Assembly (NCBI GenBank): GCA_014529385.2
Contig: CM043967.1
Span: 133,606,682-133,636,681, forward strand
Direction: 5' to 3'
Length of the DNA: 30,000 nt
From: Adiantum capillus-veneris
Taxonomy: Eukaryota; Streptophyta; Polypodiopsida; Polypodiales; Pteridaceae
Below the pieces are notes generated by a model. That model was not told where the DNA came from. It made no database searches and saw only the letters and a list, made by a program, of their open reading frames with translations. Below, piece after piece: positions 8,915-17,487 of the stretch. The first letter of the stretch is position 1; each line of letters opens with the position of its first letter. Made by a program: the position numbers and the translations under genes.

Positions 8915-8951
<37 letters not shown>
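8786..8951. repeat. Pair of opposed microsatellites: (GA)n at 8786-8817 and (CT)n at 8922-8951
   Basis: The GA and CT tracts are about 105 bp apart in inverse orientation, so they could pair as a long imperfect hairpin. Confidence 0.85.
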
Positions 8952-8953
<2 letters not shown>

Positions 8954-10391
8954 GTGCACGTGTTGGCTCCCTGTATTTTCACTTTGGAGAGATGACAACA
9001 TCTCTCAATATTCTTGCTAAACAAATTGATTCAGAATTGGGAGGACCTGCTGAGCTTCCACTCTCAAATCTTGTCACATTTTGATTTTTTGAAGGTCTTC
9101 ATTAAAAATAACATATTAAAAGTGTTATCTCTTCTTTGATTTAGGTGGTGGGATTCAAATCTTGATAAATTTGAACTTATATTTTACCACCTTAGAGATT
9201 ATACCACCTTAGAGATTAGGCTTTATTTTTTTCTAATATATAAGCAATGCTCAATAGGAGCTAATTATATTAAAGAAGAAAAACTCTACAAGTGTCTTGG
9301 CTTTTATACGGACCCGCAACCCACCATTACAGACCATGAAAACCCCATGTGCATCACATGCCACAAGAAGTATAAACACCATAAAGACTAGGATCTTACA
9401 TACAATATATTTGGACACAGATCTTGAGCAGTGGATGCCACCACATTGAGGTCCTTGCCACCCCACCCCAACATGTCCAATGGATAGAAAGACAAAACGA
9501 CACATGGCAGCAAATTATAATCTATCGGAGAAACTTCCTACCACCACAAAGCTCAAACTAAAACGAGTCAATCCTGAATGCAACACATCCAAGTTACACC
9601 TTAGAACTTAGGCTCATGTTTTAACTAAGCAACCTTTTACTTGGAATTTTTTCGGGCTATTTTATAGAATTTATCTTTGAAGGGCATTTTCAAAGCTCGC
9701 CCTTCCTAGTGAAGGCTTATTTTCAAAGGACCCATCTATTGGGAAGGGGCCTCTAAACAACATGCTCTTCACCGGGAAGGCCTATCACAAAAGTGCCATG
9801 CATGTGCAGGGCTAGACCCCTAAGGAAGGGTGGGAAGGGTTGCAATTTCCAGCACTGGCTACCATGGACACCCTAGTAGTGTCCACCAATTGGATACACC
9901 TCGGTGTTGCTCTCCTCAACTTTGTACTTGAAAGTAATGCCATCTTGAGCATCGGTTGCCTTCGTAGAAACTTTGAAATGTAGACCATACTACGTCCAAT
10001 AATCCCCATTCGTGAACTATGAACACAACACGTCCAAAATACAAAACTCCAAGATAATGAACTGTTGGAACACATCCTGTCCATAATTAGAACAACAACA
10101 ATGAATTGACGTGCCCATCCATACTGTTTTAGACGTTTGATTGGTTCCCTGCCAGATGCATGTGCATTGAACTCCGACCTACGAGTCCAAACACCAATAA
10201 CTTGAACTCCAACACAAGTGTCCAAATTAATTATAGAGAGCATTCATTGCTTGCCTCTCTCTGTCTGAAGCTAGTGGTGACACCTGTCATTTGACTAGAA
10301 ATTTGACGTCGAGGCCACTGTGGGGTCGCTGCCACGTGTGCCATGCCGATCTCCTTTGTCAAATCTTTATTACCGTAATCTCTGTCCAGCT

Positions 10392-10629
10392 TGCCTTTAT
10401 CCTTGTCCTCCTCTGTGAGTTATTGCTTTTGCATTTGGTTTCAAACTCCCGAGCCAAACAAAGCATCGAATCACAATCATGACAATTGTGATCGTACCTC
10501 GTGGGTACCAAGGCAGCTAACTGAGTAATGGTATTGCCATCTTTGTCCACATGACCTTTGCCGTTGTCCTCTAGCGAACTCCTCCATTTGCTTTTGACTT
10601 CAAAAACTCGAGCCAAACAAGTTATCGGG
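10392..10629. repeat. Diverged direct duplication, offset 159 bp
   Basis: A segment at about 10392-10470 reappears at about 10551-10629. Shared landmarks include CGAGCCAAACAA at 10450 and 10609, TTGTCCTC, and CTTTTG(C/A) tracts. The offset (159) is a multiple of three, so a minus-strand frame reads a repeated CLAR-FE-K-K pattern. That frame has no ATG, and no known domain was recognised. Confidence 0.6.
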
Positions 10630-10983
10630 TTCCTTGAGAATTGTGTAAATGCGTAGGCCGCTAAATGGATGGCTGACGATCTGTTATCCATAGCTTTTGG
10701 TCGATGACGTCCGGCATCGAGCAATAGGAGGCCATTTTGAAGTTCTAAGATTTGGTAATCGGGTACCTTCTCGCACTCCAAAAAATGGCCATACAAACCA
10801 AGCCGCAAATGCTCCAAACCGATTCAATTCCACATGCAATGGGGTCCAAGGGCTCCGCACCTCTCAAGCCGCTCCAAACTCCACTTTGTTCTCCTTAGCT
10901 ATTCCCAAATTTATGCGGCTCGTATTCTTTTTCGATTTTGCCCTTCTCGGCAATCAAAGGTCGCCCTTGCTGCTGGCTTACAT

Positions 10984-11408
10984 CGTTTCAAAACGCAACA
11001 CAATAGTGAGGAGACCGTTGACGTCGAAGAGGGCCACACAATGGTCGCCTAGGAGAGTTACAACACAGCGCCATCGCAGCACACGTTTCAAGACGCAGTC
11101 AGTTGCAATGCTACAAGAGCAGGAGATGGTGGGCATTTTAAAACGTAGATGGGTGGGAGGCAGGGTGCTTTTGCTTGGGCTGTCTCAAAACACAGACTCA
11201 AGGGCTTCCGATAGGGGACACTGGGGCAGCGTTTTTAAACGCAAGCAGGATAGGGGTCTTCGGCGTCACTTAGCTGTTGCTGCTGTGTCTCAAAATGCAA
11301 GCGATAGAGACGGGGAGGACGGCATCGCAGAGTGCAAAAAAATCATCATTTTGGTATGCTACAAAAATGCACGCCAAGAAGCTCCTACTGCAGTAGCGTT
11401 TTAAAACG
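10984..11408. repeat. Ladder of 12-bp palindromic motifs CGTTTYRAAACG
   Basis: Motif copies: CGTTTCAAAACG 10984, CGTTTCAAGACG 11084, CATTTTAAAACG 11134, TGTCTCAAAACA 11181, CGTTTTTAAACG 11230, TGTCTCAAAATG 11286, and a perfect CGTTTTAAAACG at 11397-11408. A weaker copy lies near 11358. Spacing clusters around 50 bp (100, 50, 47, 49, 56), suggesting a decayed tandem repeat. A plus frame of 235 codons (10697-11404) crosses it but shows no domain. Confidence 0.55.
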
Positions 11409-11546
11409 ATGGGCACAGTGTCGACTCCGACTCTGGAGGCAGATGGGTGTCGACGGCAAGGTATTAGGGAAGGGCTCACTTCACAGCTTCTCTTCACGGG
11501 CTGCTCCTCCACGTCCAAGACCTTCAATCACGGAGCTCCACCAAGG

Positions 11547-11558
11547 GCTATGATACCA
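11547..11558 (-). other. Primer binding site, tRNA-iMet type
   Basis: The minus strand reads TGGTATCATAGC, one base from TGGTATCAGAGC, the usual PBS of plant Ty1/copia and TRIM elements. It directly abuts the inverted-repeat end of the LTR at 11559. Confidence 0.75.
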
Positions 11559-11596
11559 TGTCAAAGTCGACGATGCGGAAGCGTAGAGACCAAGGG

Positions 11597-11641
<45 letters not shown>

Positions 11642-11751
11642 TCTCCTGAACCAATTAACCTTGGTAATGAATAACTGAATGTGTATACAATGGAGGCAAG
11701 GGGTTGCTTATATAGCAATCCCAATAAATTGCCCTACCCAAGACTTTGACA
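11559..11751 (-). mobile_element. Short (193 bp) copia/TRIM-like LTR with adjacent PBS
   Basis: The ends are a perfect 10-bp inverted repeat (TGTCAAAGTC at 11559-11568, GACTTTGACA at 11742-11751) bounded by TG...CA. The minus strand holds a TATATAAGC box near 11710 and a (GA)n tract at about 11598-11639. The PBS follows immediately, so this is a 5' LTR. No second copy was found at lower coordinates, so the 3' half is lost or has diverged beyond recognition. The internal sequence just below the PBS has no recognisable gag or pol. Confidence 0.7.
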
Positions 11752-11756
11752 AATAA

Positions 11757-11993
11757 GTAAAATAAATACCTAAAGGCGAAACTAAATAATGGGATCACAT
11801 TAGGCACTTCACTTGAGATGCCAAAACTTTAACACTTAGACCATCTATACTACTTATTAAATTGGTTGGACTCCCATTTAGATGGTTGCTTCTCCATGCA
11901 CCGACAATGAATGGGATGCCAACATTGCCATTTAGATCCCCTTGGCAATGCCAAATGCTCCAATTTACTTCATACAATCAAAGAGGTGAACAT
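11757..11993. other. Unassigned sequence between TRIM-like LTR and LINE
   Basis: AT-rich; no open frame, repeat or motif of note. It may include the target into which one of the two flanking elements inserted. Confidence 0.4.
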
Positions 11994-12163
11994 TCTTTCT
12001 TTTTTCTGCAAAACTCACAATTATGAGTGGATAGTATTAAGAACATCAGAAATATACACCAACCTCAAGCTCAAACCGAGCCTTGAGGGTCAAAAGATTA
12101 CAAGATTTCTGCTTGACAGAGAGACCACAACTACTCCTAGGCTTTACTTATTACAAGTTGTCA

Positions 12164-15100
12164 TCATGACATGTATGGTTCTAGACCAGCCCTCTGAGGC
12201 TGTTTGCCTCCGATCATGTGGATCGTCACTCTGCTCTCTTGTATGATTTCACAAAAGCTTGCCACAGCCAGATCCCCCTCAAACATGCGGCAATTCCTTG
12301 CTTGCCAAATATGGTGAAAGAAGTAGTATATGATTATTTGAGTGCAAACAAGAAGAGCAGGACTTCCCATCCTGTTACTATCAAAGAGCAGATCAATCTT
12401 GAAGAACTTAATTTTCCATGTCCTTTGAATGCACTTGCATATATTCCCAGCCATGCCATTGATAGCCTAACATCCCATGAAAAGGTGGGCTAGGTCTTCA
12501 CTAGCTATTCTGCACCTCGAGCAGCGCGATTGGACCCGATTCCTTTTTCTTGTATCTTCACGCCCGTCAACAGAGCACCCCACATCACTTTCCACAGAAA
12601 TACCTTCATATACTGAGGCCACCTTGGCTTCCAAATGTTCTTCATGACTCCCTCCCACCGTTTTTCCGTCCAGTGCCTCTTCCATAATTTGTTGAGGGGG
12701 CTACACCAGTTAGCCTCGTGCATTAATGCATGGTAAATTCCTTTAAAATGTGGTTTCCAAAAGAGGCTACTCCTGGGCCATCTCCAAGCATCTCATTCAA
12801 AATTGGATTCACAAATTGGCATCACCACCTTATCAATCTCTTTAACACTCTGTATAATAGTAAGATCTCAAAGCCATTAACTTGAAATTGGATTGCTATA
12901 GAGTCAGCAATTTTCCAGCACTTACTGTTACCATCCCAGAGTTTCTCTAGTCGAATGAGCCCCTTATTATTCACATTCCTGGCCATTTCTATCCAATAGG
13001 GGCTTTGCAGCAGCCCCAATATTTTAGAGAGCCAAGGGGATCAGTGCAAAATGGAGTTCTTAAAGTATCTCGTTTCTTCCCCCCATTCCAAAACCTCAGC
13101 TGCTCTTTTGCACTTCCTCATCAGTTCCCTTGAGAGTCCACCAGATCTAAGATAAGACCACTTCGGGGTGAGAAGTTTGTCGTGCATCACAACCCCCTTC
13201 CACTTCCCCCCTCTCGATCTCAGTTTTACTGCATCAAGCATTTCCTTGTTCATGATAGCCCAAGCTTGGTCCTGTGTTTAGCCAATGAGACCATAAATTT
13301 GGCACACATGGCCTCAACATGGGATACAGGGTTAAAAATGCCGAGCCCTCCTTGGTCTACCGGGCAAGCAACCACCTCCCATCTAGCCCATTGCCATGGC
13401 CGGGAGGTTTTCGTGCTGTTTTTCCAAAGAAACCTTTTAACTGGTTTTAGGAATTCTTTCTAGTGACACTTGGCCATCTTGAGCACGGGGCTGAGGAAAG
13501 CAATATACGGGATCATATAAGAGTTAATCAATCTAATCCGATTTTGGAAGGGGAGGAGAACAAACTCCCATCTTCTCATTTTTGAGCTTATTTTTTCAAG
13601 GACCCATTGAAATCTTTGCCTGTGGGTTACGTCCACCCCTACGGGGGCTCCCAGGTGTCTGAAAACACTCCCTTGTGAGATAATCTCTCCTGTCCAGACT
13701 GAAGGGTCAAAAGAGTCGTTCTCCGACAGGGAGGTAAGCCTTGACTTCTCTATATTGCACTTGGATCCCGAGGCCACGGAAAATTTTTGCACAATCTCCA
13801 AAGCTCTCATGACTACTTGAGGGCACCCCTTCAAGAATAGGAGCGAATCATTTGCAAACATTTTGGCCATTAGCTGGTGGTTCCCCGATAATGCCAGGCC
13901 TTGAATCTCTCCCTACGTAGCACTGGCTTCGAGCATCATAATGAGAGGATGCGACCCGATGGTGAACAACAAGGGGGCTAGGGGACACCCTTGCTTAATA
14001 GACCTTTTAACCTCAAAAGAGCCCACAATTCTATCATTGAACAAGAGCTCTGATTGGCTGCCAATGCTTAGTGTGCGTATGAGGCGACAAAGGCGAGGCC
14101 CAAAGGCCATAGCTCCCATGACTTCTTCTATATAGGACCATTCTATTCTGTCATAGGCTTTGTCAAGGTCCAACTACTGCAGCAAGATGCACTCTTGCTT
14201 GGAGAAGGATGCATACTCAATTCCTACCATTGCTGCCAAGATATTGTCATATATAGATCTCCCTTTAATGAACCGTGTTGATGGGGAGAGATTATTCGAC
14301 TCAAGAGAGGGGGGCAAGTCTGAGAGCTACCACCTTGGCAATAATTTTGTATTCTACTGACATCATCGTAATGGGACGCCAATGTTTAAGTTGAGAACAA
14401 TAGATCTGTTTGGAGATGGTCTTGATAAGCCCTCTCTTAACACGTGCATCCAACGACTCTTCGGAAACCGCTTCATTGGCCATCCGTGTGGCTGGACCCT
14501 TGAGATCATCCCAAAATTCCCTAAAGAATTCAGTCGTCAGTCCATCCCAACCGGGGGACTTTTCATTGCCAAGAGCTTTAAGTGTCGCTGAGCATTCCTC
14601 TTCAGAGAAGGCCAATTCCATGCGGTTGGCTTCCTCCTGGGGAACCTTCTTTTCAACACTCTCGAGTAAAGACGCTCGGGCTTCTTCCACTTCCTGAGAT
14701 TGGGTCTTTGGCTGGCCGATAATCTGGCTGAGATAATTGAGCATAAGTCCAACCATCTCATCTTGGTTTTGAATTGTATTCCCTTTCTCATCATCGAGCA
14801 GTTGCACGTGGCCTCGACTCTTCTTCACCTTCAAAGCGCTAAAAAACATGCTTGGTTAGTAGGCTCTGGTTGAAGGAATGTTTCCCGAGAGAGAAATCTC
14901 GCCTTCTTGATTTCCTCCAGCTGTTCGTTGGCCAGGTGAGATTTAGCGTCAAGCCATTGCTTGTGGTCATCCTCAGTAGCCAATCCGGTAGCCTTCCTAG
15001 AGGCTAATTGCGCTAAGTCCTTTGTGAGATGTTTGATATGTGCCTCATTGGCTTTTTTAACCCGAGGACCTGAAGTTTTGATTGCTTTTTGTACACTCCG

Positions 15101-16221
15101 AACAAATAGATTCCAAGCACTAGGTTTATTCATCCCCACATCTTTCTTGAGCTTTCCCAGTGCTTTCTTGGTGATGCTTCTGAAGAGAGGGTCTTTGAAC
15201 AGGTGTGCCCCTGTAACAAGGATCTTTTTCTCCCCTCTCGGGGATTGCCCCCCCCCCCCCCCCCCCCCCCCCCTTATCTTTCTTGAGTTGTGAGTGTAAT
15301 GGCATGTGATCGGAAAGGCTTTTTGTTGAGATTACATTCATCTCTAACATTGATGAGACCCAGTCAGCTTGATGAGAGTAGTAGCATTTGTCTAGCCAGG
15401 AGGTAGTGCGGGCATACTGAAGGCTCGTGTATGTGAATCCAGGCATGCTGTTCCAAGGGCCCACTTCCCACAAGTCAATCATGGCCCACTTCTTACGTAA
15501 GCTCAGCCATTTAGACTTTTTTGATCCAGCCAGTATACTGGCGGAGCCTGTTCTATCCTTGTTTTTCTCGACCATATTGAAATCTCCAACCATTAGCCAC
15601 TCCCCTTTGATCGGAGTATCCCTGAGCTGCATCCACAATTGAGCTCTATCCTTTGCGTTGCAAGGGCCGTATACATTTACAATGGTGATAGGATGATTGT
15701 TCCATCTGATTCTAACACCAAGGCTCTTCCGGAGGGGTGTTTTAACACCATCTTTGGCTCCAAATCTTTGTCAGCAACAATAAATAAGACACCACTGAAA
15801 CCATCACTTCCTTCCCCATAGAAAATAAGTTTTTTTCCTACAACCTGTTTTCTCTTGCTACGAGCATCCAAATGGTGCTCTTGGATGGCCCAGCAATTGA
15901 CTACCTTCTCTTTCTTCACTTCTTCCCATCAGAGAGTGCCCTTCTTCCGGGTTTTTAATACCTTCACGTTCCAAGATTGAATAGAGAGAGCATCCATCAT
16001 TGGGAAAGGGGGACAAATTCTTCTGCCTCCAGGAACTCTTCCACATAGTTCACATTCAGGTTGTCCTCTTCTATTGGCTCCTTTTCTGCTGGAACCTGTA
16101 AGATATCCAGCTTGGAAGTGAAAAGGTCCTCTTGATTCTTCTTCCCCAAAACTTTGAATAAGTTGTCATACAGGAAAGTAGGCTTTGGGAAATCCGGCGG
16201 GAGACCTTTGATTTGTCCCAC
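12164..16221 (-). pseudogene. LINE ORF2 remnant (endonuclease, reverse transcriptase, zf-RVT)
   Basis: The frame is broken at least six times. Endonuclease: WNV near 15965, AIQEHHL near 15867-15887, VNVYGPC near 15660-15680, VGDFNMV near 15570-15592, SDHMPL near 15299-15314; the expected catalytic E, D/N and SDH motifs are visible. RT: SPGWDGL near 14540-14561, LKHWRPITMMSVEYKIIAK near 14320-14380, LDKAYDRIEW near 14137-14170, QGCPLAPLLF near 13964-13995. The palm motif reads FANDSLLFL near 13832-13858, so the first aspartate of FADD is Asn (13850-13852). C-terminus: FLWKVMWGALLTG near 12580-12610 and CSRCRIASEDLAHLFMGC near 12467-12525 match the zf-RVT region. A 26-base C run (15248-15273) falls between endonuclease and RT. 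The gene is inactive. Confidence 0.88.
15248..15273. repeat. Homopolymer C26 (G26 on the coding strand)
   Basis: Twenty-six consecutive C bases inside the LINE remnant. A run this long is unstable and its length may be a sequencing or assembly estimate. Confidence 0.9.
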
Positions 16222-16738
16222 GGCCCTAGAGTTTTGAGGTGGGCATGTCTAAGGATGGTGGATGTGGGTTGTGTTGTTGTAACACATGGTAGATGTGGAT
16301 GGGCCTACGATGCTAGAAAAAGCTAAACTTGACCGCTTTTCTAGAGCTAGACTCAAAGCTACTAGACAAGAAATCTGAGTATCAAATAAGCTGATCAAGT
16401 CTAATTAATAGTTCAAAACTTTAGATACCAAATGACTAAATGACATATGACCAGATGGAATATAATGAGATACGTTTGACACCAAACTTCAAATAAATGG
16501 AACTGATGATCAGATCATAGGACATCAAAACATGATAACTGAAATGAACTGAATGAATGAACAAGTTCAGAATCCAAAGAGACTGAATGAGACACAACTC
16601 AGAATGTGATTTATGCTACAAATGGATACAAGTACTAGGTTTAAACTCAAGGCTGGATAGAAGATTCTAAAAATGTTTGATTGATAGCTTGGGATAAGGT
16701 TCTAGATCATGTCATGGATGCTTGAGAGTCAATTGCTT

Positions 16739-16832
16739 ATGACATCACCTGCATCATCGTTGATGTCATCGCCTGCATCATTGCCTATGTCATCGCCTGC
16801 ATCATCACCTATGTCATCACTTGCATCGTCAC
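16739..16832. repeat. Four 24-bp tandem repeats (ATGTCATCGCCTGCATCA core)
   Basis: Units have the form ATGTCATC(G/A)CCTGCATCAT plus a variable tail and recur every 24 bp. Each holds GATGTCAT or ATGACATCA, one base from the bZIP-type core TGACGTCA. They lie just upstream of the 10-bp repeat array. Confidence 0.85.
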
Positions 16833-16844
16833 TACAAGACTCTA

Positions 16845-17061
16845 GAAGAATCTAGAAGGATATAGAAGATTCTAGAAGGTTCTAAAAGTATCAAGGAGAT
16901 TCCAGAAGTTTCTAGAAGCTTGGAGAAGATTTCGGAAGAATCTAGAAGTTTTTGGAAAGTTCTAGAAAGTTAAAGAAGGATCTAGAAGGTTCTAGAAGAA
17001 CTAGAAGGATCAAGAAGGTTCTAGAAGATTCTAACCTCCTCAAGAAGAACCTAGAAAGTTC
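16845..17061 (+). promoter_or_regulatory. Dense heat-shock-element array, 10-bp phase
   Basis: GAA trinucleotides occur at 16845, 16855, 16865, 16875, 16905, 16915, 16925, 16935, 16945, 16955, 16965, 16975, 16985 and 16995, then shift by one to 17004, 17014 and 17024. Many alternate with TTC as nGAAnnTTCn. Perfect four-pentamer heat-shock elements are at 16865-16882 and 16900-16917, and three or more alternating units at 16985-16997 and 17014-17031. A further GAA/TTC pair at 17054-17061 lies 25 bp before the TATA box. The array equals a tandem TCTAGAAGGT-type minisatellite. HSF binding is inferred from the known nGAAn consensus. Confidence 0.7.
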
Positions 17062-17085
17062 TAAAGTAACCTCCTCAAGAACTAG

Positions 17086-17093
17086 TATAAATA
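17086..17093 (+). promoter_or_regulatory. TATA box downstream of the HSE array
   Basis: TATAAATA followed by GGGG, in a context typical of plant and LTR promoters. It sets the direction of transcription as plus, with a start expected near 17115-17125. Confidence 0.65.
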
Positions 17094-17487
17094 GGGGTCT
17101 TGGGCCACAAGCCCCTCAGTCTTGCCAACACCAGTTGTGAGGCTCCTATGAGGAAATCCCTCTTCTAGTTCTTATGTTCAAGTCTTGTCCTTGCAATCAA
17201 GCCTTGCCTTGTACTCGAGTCATGTAATCCAAGTCTTGTATCAAGCTCTCTTACTAAGATTATTAAGCCTTGTAATCAAGATTAAGCTTATTATCAATTC
17301 CCAAGTTCTTCTACATTGTGAGCACCTCCTCTTGCTCTCTTCTAGCTCTATACAGGCTCATATTAGATCAAGGTCCCATAATGAGGTTGGTGAGTCCTAT
17401 TTAAAGGCTTCATCATTGGATCTTTTACTCTTCTACCAATGTACAATATAGAACCGCTTTTGCCTTCATATGAGATTTGCTACAACA

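Larger units (their letters stand above)
7341..10250. other. Intergenic / unassigned, microsatellite-rich
   Basis: No gene is supportable here. Frames in this stretch are either simple-repeat translations (Ser-Leu, His-Thr, Arg-Glu) or lack any recognisable domain, including the 147-codon plus frame at 8427-8870 and the 143-codon minus frame at 9812-10243. It contains long CA, GA and CT tracts and a 17-bp tandem duplication (ACCACCTTAGAGATTAT) at about 9184-9217. Confidence 0.6.
11994..16230 (-). mobile_element. L1-type LINE, 5'-truncated and decayed
   Basis: The minus strand carries in order an AP-endonuclease domain, reverse transcriptase and a zf-RVT-like C-terminus, the ORF2 layout of plant L1 LINEs. 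The 3' end is tentatively set at an A-rich minus-strand run (GCAGAAAAAAGAAAG, about 11994-12006). The 5' end fades at about 16230, just upstream of the endonuclease. An ORF1 gag-like region with zinc knuckle is missing, which fits truncated target-primed integration. Exact ends and target duplications were not found. Confidence 0.75.
16275..17487 (+). mobile_element. LTR-like promoter region (probable solo or orphan LTR)
   Basis: The segment has 7-bp inverted ends TGTTGTA (16275-16281) and TACAACA (17481-17487), an enhancer-like repeat block, a TATA box, and then a transcribed-looking stretch rich in AATCAAG/CTTGT units (17180-17300), as in LTR R/U5 regions. No PBS follows at 17488 and flanking 5-mers do not match (TGTGT / CTTAA). 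The ends are therefore tentative, and it could instead be a degraded element or a promoter of another kind. Confidence 0.4.

Noticed and set aside
9140-9180. tRNA-like GGGATTCAAATCTT (resembles a T-arm)
   Set aside because: No matching acceptor stem, anticodon arm or A box around it.
9812-10243. 143-codon minus-strand frame
   Set aside because: No domain, no context and irregular composition; treated as chance.
10697-11404. 235-codon plus-strand frame
   Set aside because: It crosses the palindromic motif ladder, has no recognisable domain, and probably lies within the leader of a minus-strand LTR element. Likely chance.
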